NCBI GenBank assembly: GCA_965371325.1 | Contig: CBDUXZ010000037.1 | Coordinates: 1-10,030 of the forward strand | Reading direction: 5' to 3' | Length of the DNA stretch: 10,030 nucleotides | Origin: CBDUXZ01 sp965371325 [NCBI: uncultured bacterium] | GTDB lineage: Bacteria > JAUYMQ01 | Shown here: piece by piece, positions 1-6,772 of the stretch | Layout of the letters: each line of letters starts with the position of its first letter | Position numbering within the stretch: the first letter of the stretch is position 1 | The notes under the pieces: model-generated | What the model saw: the letters and a program-made list of their open reading frames with translations, nothing else | The model's database searches: none | What the model was told of the DNA's origin: nothing | Position numbers and translations under genes: made by a program

Positions 1-42
1 ACTACGCAATTCCCTGATTAAAAGGAATCCGTTTGCGGGGGG

Positions 43-82
43 GGATTGCCACGTCGGGCCTTCGACCCTCATCGCAATGACA
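43..82 (-). repeat. Dispersed palindromic repeat (REP-like)
   Basis: Read on the minus strand this begins TGTCATTGCGATGAGGG and ends GACGTGGCAATCC. It has terminal inverted repeats ATTGC (74-78) and GCAAT (complement of 45-49) and an inner GGGT/GCCC stem around a CGAAG loop. From memory, repeats of the form CATTGCGAGGAG...GGCAATC are scattered in intergenic regions of many deltaproteobacterial and other environmental genomes; I could not search for copies. It lies about 30 bases past the lgt stop, so it could help end or protect the 3' end of that transcript, but it has no U-tract. An eight-G run adjoins it at 37-44. Only one copy is in the window. Confidence 0.6.
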
Positions 83-109
83 AGTTTTTAGACAGTAGTG
101 GGAGCGTCC

Positions 110-901
110 CTATTTCTCTACAAGGCGCGCGGCGCGCGCCCGGTAACCGAGGATGATCATGAGCGCCAGACCGGCCAGAAGAACCGGCACGCCCGTGGCG
201 ACGGAGACCGAAAACCCCTCGATCGCCGCCCCGCGTTCGCCGCTTCGGAAAGGTTCCTCAACGGCATAGCGTAAGAAGGCGTAGCCGACCAGAAAGGCGC
301 TGAAAATCTGACCATGAAAGCGTTTGTAAGGCTGAAGAAGGACAAGGGCCGTGAAGAGGATGAGGCCGTCCAGCGACGCGTAGAGCTGCGTGGGGTGAAG
401 CGGGATGCCGTGATCCGCGATTGCGTCGGGATGCCGGAAGACGACGGCCCACGGCACGTCCGTCTCTCGTCCGTAACAGCAGCCGGCCGAGAAGCATCCC
501 AAACGGCCGAAGAAGATGCCGAGGGGCACGGCCGGGGCCATCAGGTCACAGGTGCGCCAAATCGGCATCTTCCATCGGTGCATGAAGAAGACCGCGGTCA
601 GGATCGCGGCGATCGCGCCGCCGTAGAAAACGAGCCCGCCGCGCGTGAAGTTCAGGATCTGCAGCGGATTGCTGGCGTAGTAGGGCCACTCGATGAGGAC
701 GTAGTAGAGCCGCGATCCGATGATCGCCGCGATGAGAATGTAGAAGCAGAGGTCGAGAAGCCGCTGGGGGTTCTCCCCGTATCGCCGGGCCTGGTGAACG
801 CAGAAGCCGGCGCCCGCAAGAAAGCCCATCGCCAGCAGCACACCGTAGGTGTGAACGGTAAGTCCGTCGAAAACGGGAATGTCGAACAGGTGAGGATGCA
901 T
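110..901 (-). CDS. lgt: Prolipoprotein diacylglyceryl transferase Lgt
   Basis: This inner-membrane enzyme moves diacylglycerol from phosphatidylglycerol to the lipobox cysteine of prolipoproteins, the first step of lipoprotein maturation. The 263-residue product has the usual family length and about seven hydrophobic segments. The Lgt signature is at residues 132-144 (GRLGCFSAGCCYG), where R133 matches the essential E. coli Arg143. HPTQLY lies at 169-174, and R211, E215/E216 and R219 form the conserved late motif. GGLVFYGG at 88-95 has Tyr where E. coli has His103. It follows lspA by 24 bases in the same direction, so the two are probably co-transcribed and work in sequence on the same substrates. 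The ATG start has a weak GGAA-type ribosome site but gives the standard N-terminus. The end overlaps a GGGAGCGTCCC palindrome. Confidence 0.97.
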   Translation of the reverse strand: MHPHLFDIPVFDGLTVHTYGVLLAMGFLAGAGFCVHQARRYGENPQRLLDLCFYILIAAIIGSRLYYVLIEWPYYASNPLQILNFTRGGLVFYGGAIAAILTAVFFMHRWKMPIWRTCDLMAPAVPLGIFFGRLGCFSAGCCYGRETDVPWAVVFRHPDAIADHGIPLHPTQLYASLDGLILFTALVLLQPYKRFHGQIFSAFLVGYAFLRYAVEEPFRSGERGAAIEGFSVSVATGVPVLLAGLALMIILGYRARAARLVEK

Positions 902-925
902 GGTTGCCGTTCCAGGCCGTGACGG

Positions 926-1432
926 CTAGTTGCCCGAGGCCGACTCCTGGGCGAGTTGCCGCCGCCTCTGCGTCTCGCTGCTGAGAATCTCTATGATCAG
1001 CAGGAAGACGCCGATGGTGATTGCCGCGTCCGCCACGTTGAAGGCCGGCCACCTGAGAGAGTGCCAGTGCAGGTCGATGAAGTCCACAACCGACCCGAGA
1101 CGAACGCGGTCTATCAGGTTTCCGACAGCCCCTCCAAGAATGAGAGACAACGCGGTTGCGGGGAGCCGCTGCGTTTTCTCGAGACTCGCGAAAAAGATGA
1201 AGACGACGCCGATCGCCAACCCTGAGATGACGATGAAGAATTTAGGATGCACCCAGGAGAGCACGCCGAATGCCCCCCCCGGGTTCCGGACATGGGAGAG
1301 ATGAACGAAGTTCTCGAGAAGCGTGATGGACGCGTAGGGGGGCAGGTGGAGATTCACCAGGTGCTTCGTAACCTGATCAAGCACGATCACGAGCGGGGCA
1401 ATGATGATGAAGATCTTGAATTTCGGCGTCAT
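926..1432 (-). CDS. lspA: Lipoprotein signal peptidase (signal peptidase II)
   Basis: LspA is the aspartic protease of the inner membrane that removes the signal peptide from diacylglyceryl-modified prolipoproteins made by Lgt. The 168-residue product has four predicted membrane helices (about 7-24, 66-83, 92-108, 134-152). It carries the family motifs DQVTK (19-23), NPGGAFG (50-56), GNLIDR (104-109), VVDFID (115-120) and FNVAD (131-135). D117 and D135 match the catalytic aspartate pair. Its ATG overlaps the ileS stop as ATGA, a classic translational coupling, and GGAG lies seven bases upstream inside ileS. The ileS-lspA pairing is conserved in proteobacteria, including E. coli. A run of eight G residues encodes the PGG of the NPGGAFG motif. 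Confidence 0.98.
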   Translation of the reverse strand: MTPKFKIFIIIAPLVIVLDQVTKHLVNLHLPPYASITLLENFVHLSHVRNPGGAFGVLSWVHPKFFIVISGLAIGVVFIFFASLEKTQRLPATALSLILGGAVGNLIDRVRLGSVVDFIDLHWHSLRWPAFNVADAAITIGVFLLIIEILSSETQRRRQLAQESASGN

Positions 1433-4362
1433 GCGGCCGCTCCAGGCATCTCCGCGAGTACCCTGGCGCAGCGGCCGCAGGTACCGGGGTACTCTTTGTC
1501 GGCGCCTACGTCAGGGCGCCACAACCAGCAGCGCGCGCATTTTATCCATGGGTCTGGGAGCGTAACGCGGACCTTCATCCCTACAATGACCGGGCTCGCA
1601 TAAACGGGCGTAACTCGTGTATGAGAATCCATGGGCCGGAACTCGAGCACCGGACCCAAATCGATCTTCGAAACCAGGAAGAAATCGCATAATTCATTGT
1701 GTGCGGCGCCATCCGGGCCCAGCCATTTTCGAAAGAACTCATCTTCTGCCTGCGGCAGCTCGATTTCGAGCCTTGCTTCCGTCGAACCTCCGATGCGCTT
1801 CTTGCTCCGCGCCGCCTCGATGGCTTTGGCCGCCTCCCCGCGAATCTGAAGAAGCCTGTCGTATTTGTCGGCCAATGCGTCGTTGACCCAGGCCTTCTCC
1901 GGATCCGGCAGGCGCGCGAGGTGCACGGAAGGTCCGTTCTCTCCCGGCAGATGATCCCAGATCTCCTCCGACGTGAACGAGAGCACGGGCGCCATGAGAG
2001 GCGTGATGGCTTTGAGAATCTGGTGCATGGCGGTCTGCGCCGCGCGCCTCTCCGGGCCCGCCGCGCTGTCGCAATAGAGGCGATCTTTCAGGATGTCGAG
2101 ATAGAGGGACGAGAGCTCGACCGTGCAGAACCGGTTCAGGGCGTGGAAGACGATGTGGAATTCATACGCGTCGTAGGCGCGCCGCACGCGCTCGACGAGC
2201 CGGGTCAGGCGGTGCAGGGTCCAGCGGTCGAGCCCCGGCAGGTGATCGTAGGGAACCGCATCACGGGAGGGATCGAAGTCGGCGATGTTTCCGAGGATGA
2301 AGCGGCAGGTGTTTCGAATCTTCCGGTAGGCCTCGTTCAGCTGCTTGAGGATGTCGTCGGAGAAGCTGATGTCGGTGCTGTAATCCTCCGCCGCCACCCA
2401 GAGGCGAAAAATTTCGGCCCCCTGCCTCTTGATGATCTTCTCGGGCGGAACGAAGTTCGGCGTCGACTTCGAGTACTTCTTCCCCTTCTCGTCCACCACG
2501 AAGCCGTGGGTGAGCACCGCCCCGTAGGGCGCCGCGCCACGTGTCGCCACCGAAACCAGGAGCGACGACTGGAACCATCCGCGGTGCTGATCGCTTCCCT
2601 CGAGATACAGGTCCGCGGGCGGCCCGTCCTCCGGCGCGCGCTTCAAGCTCTCCCGCCGCTCGAGCACGCCGGCCCAGCTCGCCCCCGAATCGAACCAGAC
2701 ATCGAGAATGCTCGCGTCGCGAACGAATTTCTTCTCCCCGCACTTCTCGCAGGCGATGCCTTCGGGGAGAAGCGGATCGGGCACGGCCGGGGCGAAGGGC
2801 CCCTCCTCCGCGAACCAGACGTCCGATCCCTCTTTCTCGAATACGTCGGCCACATGATTCATGGCCTCCGCGCTTATTAGATATTCGATAGATTCGCCAC
2901 AGGCCTCGTTCCCACACGCCCAGACGGGAATCGGCACGCCCCACTTGCGCTGCCGCGAGATGCACCAGTCGGGCCGGTTCTCCACCATCCCGTAGATCCG
3001 GTCGCGTCCCCAATGGGGGATCCAGGCCACGTTCTCGATGGCCCGGAGGGCTTTTTCGCGCAACCCGTCCACCGCCATGCTGATGAACCACTGCTCGGTG
3101 GCGCGGAAGATGACGGGGTTCTTGCAGCGCCAGCAGTTCGGATAGCTGTGCTCGACATCGCTCTCGCCGAGGAGCGTGCCTTTAGCCTTCATAAGGGCGA
3201 TGATCTTGCGGTTCGCGTCGTGAACGAAGAGCCCTTGCAAGACCTCTTCGATTTCCGGGTCGGTCGTGTAACGGCCGGCCTCGTCGACGGGCGTGAAGAT
3301 CTCGAGGCCTTTCTCCATGCCCAGTTCGTAGTCTTCCTGGCCGTGGCCCGGCGCGATGTGCACCGCGCCCGTCCCCGCCTCGAGCGTTACATGCTCCGAC
3401 GCCAGAATCCGGCGCATGTGCCCCTTCCAGGGGTGTCTGGCGGACAGTTCGACGAGATCGGCACCGCGCAGGTGAGCGATGACCTGCTGGTTATGCCAAC
3501 CCAGATCCTTGGCAACGGCTTCGAGCAGCGCCTCCGCGACTATGAGCACCTCCCCGTTCACCTCGACGGCGACGTAGGGGAACGCCTTGCCGACCGCGAT
3601 GGCGCGGTTCGCAGGCAACGTCCACGGCGTCGTCGTCCAGATGGTCATCGAAACGCGCTTCCCGTCGATCTCGGGGATTTTCTCTGCTAGCGCCGCGTAG
3701 TTTGGGGGGAAGGGAAACTTCACATAGACGGAGCGCGAGGTGCGCGGTTCGTACTCGACCTCGGCCTCGGCCAACGCGGTCTTGCACGACCAGCACCAGT
3801 GAACGGGTTTCTTTCCCCTGTAGAGCCCGCCGGCCCCGGCAATTTTCGCCAGCTCGCGCACTTCGGCCGCTTCATAGCCGGGCTCGGTCGTGAGGTAGGG
3901 GGTCTCCCAGCGCCCGAACACAGCCAGCCGCTCGAACTCTTTACGCTGCACATCCACGTACTTGTCCGCGTAGCGCCGGCACGCCTCCCGGATCTGGCGC
4001 GTGCTCATTTGCTTCTTGCGCGGGCCGAGATCCTTGTCGACCTGCAGCTCGATGGGAAGCCCGTGACAGTCCCACCCCGGCACGTAGTCGGCGCGGAAGC
4101 CGCCCATGTTTCTCGACTTCACGATGATGTCCTTCAGAATCTTGTTCAGGATGTGGCCGTGATGAATTCGCCCGTTCGCGTAGGGGGGGCCGTCGTGGAG
4201 TATGAAGGACGGAAGGTCTGCGTTGACCTCCATGATGCGATCATACAGGCGCAACTCTTCCCAGCGCCGGAGAATCTCCGGCTCGCGCTGGGCCAGGTTC
4301 GCCTTCATCGGGAACTTCGTCCGAGGAAGGTTGAGGGTGTCCTTATAGCTGTGTTGGGTCAT
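1429..4362 (-). CDS. ileS: Isoleucyl-tRNA synthetase
   Basis: A class I aminoacyl-tRNA synthetase that charges tRNA-Ile and edits misactivated valine. From the chosen ATG the protein is 977 residues and begins [13 protein letters not shown], like the E. coli enzyme. A GTG at 4422 would add 20 residues with no family likeness, so it was rejected. Visible landmarks: GPPYANG and the HIGH-type motif HHGH (67-70); [11 protein letters not shown] of the CP1 editing domain, with the Thr triplet at 244-246; [11 protein letters not shown] (336-346); DVWFDSG; and the second catalytic signature as KYSKS (629-633) in place of KMSKS. A C-terminal zinc finger has cysteines 942, 945, 962 and 965. No strong ribosome site precedes the ATG. 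It lies 127 bases after the DAHP synthase stop, with no clear promoter or U-tailed terminator between, and overlaps lspA by four bases. Confidence 0.98.
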   Translation of the reverse strand: MTQHSYKDTLNLPRTKFPMKANLAQREPEILRRWEELRLYDRIMEVNADLPSFILHDGPPYANGRIHHGHILNKILKDIIVKSRNMGGFRADYVPGWDCHGLPIELQVDKDLGPRKKQMSTRQIREACRRYADKYVDVQRKEFERLAVFGRWETPYLTTEPGYEAAEVRELAKIAGAGGLYRGKKPVHWCWSCKTALAEAEVEYEPRTSRSVYVKFPFPPNYAALAEKIPEIDGKRVSMTIWTTTPWTLPANRAIAVGKAFPYVAVEVNGEVLIVAEALLEAVAKDLGWHNQQVIAHLRGADLVELSARHPWKGHMRRILASEHVTLEAGTGAVHIAPGHGQEDYELGMEKGLEIFTPVDEAGRYTTDPEIEEVLQGLFVHDANRKIIALMKAKGTLLGESDVEHSYPNCWRCKNPVIFRATEQWFISMAVDGLREKALRAIENVAWIPHWGRDRIYGMVENRPDWCISRQRKWGVPIPVWACGNEACGESIEYLISAEAMNHVADVFEKEGSDVWFAEEGPFAPAVPDPLLPEGIACEKCGEKKFVRDASILDVWFDSGASWAGVLERRESLKRAPEDGPPADLYLEGSDQHRGWFQSSLLVSVATRGAAPYGAVLTHGFVVDEKGKKYSKSTPNFVPPEKIIKRQGAEIFRLWVAAEDYSTDISFSDDILKQLNEAYRKIRNTCRFILGNIADFDPSRDAVPYDHLPGLDRWTLHRLTRLVERVRRAYDAYEFHIVFHALNRFCTVELSSLYLDILKDRLYCDSAAGPERRAAQTAMHQILKAITPLMAPVLSFTSEEIWDHLPGENGPSVHLARLPDPEKAWVNDALADKYDRLLQIRGEAAKAIEAARSKKRIGGSTEARLEIELPQAEDEFFRKWLGPDGAAHNELCDFFLVSKIDLGPVLEFRPMDSHTRVTPVYASPVIVGMKVRVTLPDPWIKCARCWLWRPDVGADKEYPGTCGRCARVLAEMPGAAA

Positions 4363-4489
4363 GGCGCGTAGTCGATTGGGGAGGGAGAGGCGCTGTCCAG
4401 CCGGAGCGCCAAAAGCTATCACAAGCCCCGGGGACCGTCTATGACGCGGAGGGATCAGCGGGATCCGCCGTCGTTCCAGAGGCGGCCGA

Positions 4490-5515
4490 TCAGAGCGTCC
4501 GGCCGACCGCGTTGGCGAAGCTCTCGAGACCTTCTACAAGCGCCCGGAAGCGCTTGGGCTTTAATGACTGGGGCCCGTCGCTCCAGGCCTTCTCGGGGTG
4601 CGGATGCACCTCGATCATGATGCCGTCGGCGCCACAGGCGATCGCGGCGTAAGCCATCGGCGTGACCCAAGGCCACTCGCCGGTGCCGTGGCTCGGATCG
4701 ACGATCACGGGCAGATGGGTTTTCCCTTTGAGGACGGGCACCGCGTTCAGATCCAGCGTGTTGCGCGTCGCCGTTTCGAAGGTGCGGATGCCGCGCTCGC
4801 AGAGGATCACATCGGGGTTCCCCTCCGAGAGTATGTACTCCGCAGACTGCAGCCATTCCTTGATCGTGGTCGACATGCCCCGCTTCAGAAGGACCGGCTT
4901 GGTGGCTCTCCCGAGCTTCTTCAGGAGCGCGAAGTTCTGGACGTTACGGGCGCCCACCTGGAGGATGTCGGCGTACTCGCTCACGACCCCCACATCGTGG
5001 GGATCCATGATCTCGGTCACGACCGGAAGTCCCGTCTCGTCACGCGCCTCCGCGAGGAGTTTCAATCCCTCGACCTCGAGGCCCTGGAAGGAGTAGGGGC
5101 TCGTGCGCGGTTTGAATGCGCCCCCACGGAGAATGGTTCCGCCCCCTTCCTTCACGGCACGCGCCACCTCGAGGAGTTGCTCACGCCCCTCCACCGAGCA
5201 GGGCCCGGCCATGATCACGAGTTTCTTCCCGCCAACCGTGACACCCTGTCCCACCTTGACCTCGGAGGGCTCCTGCTTGAACTGGCTGCTCGCCAGTTTG
5301 TAGGGCTCGAGGATCGGCATCACACGTTCAACGCCGGACATCGATGGCAACGTCTCGGCGATGACCGATTTGTCCTGGCGCTCATCGCCCACACAACCCA
5401 CCACGGTTCGCTCGACACCGCGGATGAGATGCGCACGGTAGCCCAGCTTTTCCACGGAGCTCACGACCGCGTCGACCTCGTCGTTCGTCGCCCCCGCCTT
5501 CATGACGACAATCAT
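4490..5515 (-). CDS. aroF: DAHP synthase, type I-beta with ferredoxin-like domain
   Basis: 3-deoxy-7-phosphoheptulonate synthase joins phosphoenolpyruvate and erythrose 4-phosphate in the first committed step to chorismate and Phe, Tyr and Trp. The 341-residue protein has an N-terminal ferredoxin-like domain (about 1-67), as in the Thermotoga maritima enzyme, where it mediates feedback inhibition. The TIM barrel follows: GPCSVE (104-109), [16 protein letters not shown] (130-145), KRG (211-213), ERG (240-242), DPSH (273-276) and EVHP (302-305). C106, H276, E302 and D313 match the T. maritima metal ligands Cys102, His272, Glu298 and Asp309 at a constant offset of four. The ATG follows an ideal AAGGAGGT seven bases upstream. 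It is first in the block leading to ileS and lies behind an aromatic-rich leader peptide and attenuator, so transcription is probably controlled by charged tRNA-Phe. Gene naming in this family varies (aroF, aroG, aroA). Confidence 0.96.
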   Translation of the reverse strand: MIVVMKAGATNDEVDAVVSSVEKLGYRAHLIRGVERTVVGCVGDERQDKSVIAETLPSMSGVERVMPILEPYKLASSQFKQEPSEVKVGQGVTVGGKKLVIMAGPCSVEGREQLLEVARAVKEGGGTILRGGAFKPRTSPYSFQGLEVEGLKLLAEARDETGLPVVTEIMDPHDVGVVSEYADILQVGARNVQNFALLKKLGRATKPVLLKRGMSTTIKEWLQSAEYILSEGNPDVILCERGIRTFETATRNTLDLNAVPVLKGKTHLPVIVDPSHGTGEWPWVTPMAYAAIACGADGIMIEVHPHPEKAWSDGPQSLKPKRFRALVEGLESFANAVGRTL

Positions 5516-5522
5516 TTTCGTT

Positions 5523-5530
5523 ACCTCCTT
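5523..5530 (-). promoter_or_regulatory. Consensus Shine-Dalgarno of DAHP synthase
   Basis: The transcript reads AAGGAGGT seven bases before the ATG at 5515, the strongest ribosome site in the window. It fixes the start and excludes a longer reading frame from 5639 (another frame) as the gene start. A segment 10 bases upstream of it (5540-5549) is perfectly complementary to part of the attenuator at 5710-5719. Confidence 0.9.
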
Positions 5531-5583
5531 CAGTGAACTGGCAGACGGGCTGCTGCTCTTCCTCGGGTTGCCTGGTTTGCGGC

Positions 5584-5618
5584 GGGGCTTCCGCTCCCAC
5601 GCGCGCGGCGGAACCCCC
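5584..5618 (-). other. Stable hairpin in DAHP synthase leader (proximal)
   Basis: In the transcript the arm at 5618-5608 (GGGGGUUCCGC) pairs with the arm at 5594-5584 (GCGGAAGCCCC): ten base pairs with one internal G/G mismatch and an 11-base loop. It lies downstream of the attenuator and about 54 bases before the Shine-Dalgarno. There is no U-tract, so it is not a terminator. Its role is unknown; RNA stabilisation or a translational layer is possible. Confidence 0.5.
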
Positions 5619-5633
5619 GAAGGGATCGAAAGA

Positions 5634-5662
5634 GGCCATAGGGCCGGTCGGCGCCTATGGCC
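5634..5662 (-). other. Perfect 9-bp inverted repeat in DAHP synthase leader
   Basis: GGCCATAGG at 5634-5642 is exactly complementary to CCTATGGCC at 5654-5662, with an 11-base spacer that can add three more pairs. In the transcript it is followed by UCUUUCG, a poor terminator tail. It sits about 20 bases past the attenuator U-tract. It could be a second weak terminator, a stabilising hairpin, or a partner of the attenuator, because its GCCAU can also pair with AUGGC of the terminator's right arm. Confidence 0.5.
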
Positions 5663-5681
5663 TGTCGATTACAAACGCGCG

Positions 5682-5725
5682 AAATAACAAAGCCATGAGC
5701 GACCACCTTCCCGTCTGCCCATGGC
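5682..5725 (-). terminator. Attenuator terminator (3:4 hairpin) before DAHP synthase
   Basis: In the transcript GCCAUGGGC (5725-5717) pairs with GCUCAUGGC (5700-5692): nine pairs, one of them G-U. Past a one-base bulge three more pairs form (GAC 5715-5713 with GUC). The stem is followed directly by UUUGUUAUUUC (5691-5681), a proper intrinsic terminator tail. It lies after the leader peptide stop and about 165 bases before the DAHP synthase ATG, so when formed it should end transcription before the gene. Its left arm overlaps the segment that can pair with the end of the leader peptide coding region. Confidence 0.8.
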
Positions 5726-5796
5726 CCGTTGATCCCGATTTGTGGCGATCAGCGCACCGCGGCAGACCGGCTAAAGCCGAACCCGAACCGCCAGTC
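5710..5796 (-). promoter_or_regulatory. Attenuator pause (1:2) and antiterminator (2:3) pairings
   Basis: Region 1, GACUGGC (5796-5790, over the Asp12-Trp13 codons), pairs with region 2, GCCGGUC (5771-5765): seven pairs with one G-U, holding the last three Phe codons in the loop. Region 2, GUCUGCC (5767-5761), can instead pair perfectly with region 3, GGCAGAC (5719-5713), with two further pairs beyond a mismatch. Region 3 includes the inner left arm of the terminator, so antiterminator and terminator exclude each other. A ribosome stalled at the Phe codons would mask region 1 and allow 2:3 (readthrough). A ribosome reaching the stop would mask region 2 and allow the terminator. Pairings were found by eye without energies. 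Confidence 0.72.
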
Positions 5797-5829
5797 GAAA
5801 TAGAAGCGGCCTGCCATGCGCGTTGTCAT
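5749..5829 (-). CDS. Aromatic-rich leader peptide of DAHP synthase attenuator
   Basis: A 26-codon ORF, starting MTTRMAGR, in which residues 9-19 read FYFDWRFGFGF: Phe at 9, 11, 15, 17 and 19, Tyr at 10 and Trp at 13. Seven of eleven codons are aromatic and five are Phe (four TTC, one TTT). GGGAG lies seven bases before the ATG, and a near-consensus promoter is placed to give a leader of about 34 bases. The TGA stop is 23 bases before the terminator stem. By analogy with the pheA and pheST leader peptides of enterobacteria, its translation speed should report charged tRNA-Phe, with lesser Tyr and Trp input. The peptide itself probably has no function. It is too short for normal gene calling. 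Confidence 0.85.
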   Translation of the reverse strand: MTTRMAGRFYFDWRFGFGFSRSAAVR

Positions 5830-5869
5830 CCACAATCTCCCAAAAGGGTGAATCCCTAATTGTTCCGGC

Positions 5870-5898
5870 AGTGTAGGTACAGGACACCTGCCTGTCAA
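5870..5898 (-). promoter_or_regulatory. Sigma70 promoter for leader peptide and DAHP synthase
   Basis: On the minus strand a perfect -35 TTGACA (5898-5893) is followed by a 17-base spacer and a -10 TACACT (5875-5870, four of six consensus bases). Transcription would begin near 5863, giving an RNA leader of roughly 350 nt to the DAHP synthase ATG and about 34 nt to the leader peptide. The spacer holds weak symmetric sequence (AGGT...ACCT), but I see no clear TrpR or TyrR box. Confidence 0.78.
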
Positions 5899-6016
5899 CC
5901 CGAAAGGCCGGGGGGGATGCGCGGCCCCTACTCCCCGCAGCGGCGCAGGAGGTAGTGTAGGATGTGGGACCCGCCCGCCTGGGCGCTTCCAATCCCGGCA
6001 CGCCGAGGTCCGGATC

Positions 6017-6298
6017 ATGAAAGTTTCGGGAAAGCAGATTGAGCAGATCGCCGCGGCTATCACGGAGGGGCTCGTGGTGGGGGGCTTCGCCCGGCCGCGG
6101 GGCGAGCGCGCGGACCTGGAAGCCGCCATCAGCAATGCGCTGCGGACCGACCTCGAAGCGGAAGGGGCGCTTGACCGTGAGGTCGAGAGCCTCCTGCAGC
6201 AACACGCGGACCGGCTCGACGCCGAAGGGGCCGACTACCGCCGCATGTTCGCGATGCTCAAGAAAAAGCTCGCCCGCGACCGGGGCATCGTGCTCTAA
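6017..6298 (+). CDS. DUF507 family protein (paralogue 1)
   Basis: A 93-residue, highly charged, helical, soluble protein recognised as DUF507. It has the family pattern of an MKxSxKQIExIA start, a middle DLEAE...LDREVESLLQQH segment, then EGADYRRMFAMLKKKLARDRGIVL at the end (about residues 70-93). No enzyme motif, signal peptide or membrane segment is visible, and the family function is not established. The ATG follows GAGG at eight bases. It is divergent from the DAHP synthase leader and converges on the RRM gene with only 10 bases between stops. No clear promoter was seen upstream. The second DUF507 gene lies about 3 kb away; the two resemble different subtypes of the family rather than a recent duplication. 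Confidence 0.88.
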   Translation: MKVSGKQIEQIAAAITEGLVVGGFARPRGERADLEAAISNALRTDLEAEGALDREVESLLQQHADRLDAEGADYRRMFAMLKKKLARDRGIVL

Positions 6299-6308
6299 AG
6301 GCCGAAAA

Positions 6309-6578
6309 CTACCGCCGCCCCCCGCCGCGATCCTCCCGCGGACGGGCCTCGTTCACGCGAAGGTTACGGCCATCCATATCCGTTCCGTCGAGGGCCGAGA
6401 TCGCGGCAGCGCCGCCAGCGTCATCCATCTCGACGAATCCGAATCCTCGTGCACGACCGGTCTCCCGATCCACGATCAAATTGACGGAAACGACTTCGCC
6501 GTGCTTCCCGAAAAGCTCGCGAACTTCGTCCTCCGTCGCACTGAAAGGCAGGTTCCCGATATAGATCCTCTTCGGCAT
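6309..6578 (-). CDS. RRM-domain RNA-binding protein
   Basis: An 89-residue single-RRM protein. RNP2 is IYIGNL (5-10) and RNP1 is RGFGFVEM (44-51), with the aromatic residues that stack on RNA bases. The domain is complete (NLPFSATEDEVRELFGKHGEVVSVNLI...GRNLRVNEA) and ends in a short charged, Gly-rich tail (REDRGGGRR). Small bacterial RRM proteins of this kind bind single-stranded RNA; in cyanobacteria several are cold induced, and the targets here are unknown. GGAG lies nine bases before the ATG. A promoter-like site at 6773-6802 would give a leader of about 190 nt with two hairpins, which suggests post-transcriptional control. It faces the DUF507 gene tail to tail. Confidence 0.95.
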   Translation of the reverse strand: MPKRIYIGNLPFSATEDEVRELFGKHGEVVSVNLIVDRETGRARGFGFVEMDDAGGAAAISALDGTDMDGRNLRVNEARPREDRGGGRR

Positions 6579-6597
6579 GATCTTTCACTCCGCGTCC

Positions 6598-6651
6598 GTC
6601 CGAAGGCGGACTCCTGAAAGTTGCCTGTGCATATTCCGGCAGTCCCGGAAT
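6598..6651 (-). other. Two hairpins in the leader of the RRM gene
   Basis: ATTCCGG and CCGGAAT (6633-6639 and 6645-6651) form a perfect seven-pair stem with a five-base loop. GTCCG and CGGAC (6598-6602 and 6607-6611) form a five-pair stem with a four-base loop. The second lies about seven bases upstream of the RRM Shine-Dalgarno (GGAG). They could tune translation with temperature or be sites for autoregulation, but could also be chance structure in GC-rich DNA. Confidence 0.4.
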
Positions 6652-6772
6652 CGGCCGGCGTTTCAAAAGAGAAAGATAGGGTACCAGGAGACTTTCGAGA
6701 ATGGATGCCAGGCGGGAGTTCAGACCGTCTATCCGAAGCTCTCAGTACACCGAACTTCTCTCAACACCGCAT

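Noticed and set aside
314-922. Long plus-strand ORF opposite lgt, and similar long frames opposite ileS (1699-2880, 3013-3690) and the DAHP synthase gene (4598-5536)
   Set aside because: These are antisense shadows of well-recognised genes in GC-rich DNA, rich in Arg, Gly, Pro and Val with no family likeness.
4363-4422. GTG start for ileS at 4422
   Set aside because: The added 20 residues do not resemble IleS, whereas the ATG at 4362 gives the family N-terminus.
5382-5639. Minus-strand 85-codon ORF starting MASFDPFGG and overlapping the DAHP synthase start
   Set aside because: No ribosome site, low-complexity Arg/Gly composition, and it runs into the DAHP synthase coding region in another frame. 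The consensus Shine-Dalgarno at 5523-5530 serves the DAHP synthase ATG.
5695-5859. Plus-strand ORF (part of a frame open from 5533 to 5859) that could encode a 54-108 residue protein
   Set aside because: It has no ribosome site, mixed third-position base use and no recognisable family. It lies antisense to the leader peptide and attenuator, which explain this stretch better.
5870-5898. TyrR or TrpR operator in the DAHP synthase promoter
   Set aside because: Short symmetric pieces are present (TGT...ACA, AGGT...ACCT), but they do not match TGTAAA-N6-TTTACA or the TrpR palindrome.
5830-6135. Upstream extension of the leader peptide frame to a 128-codon ORF
   Set aside because: It would start inside the divergent DUF507 gene and upstream of the -35/-10 promoter. 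The internal ATG at 5829 has GGGAG seven bases before it.
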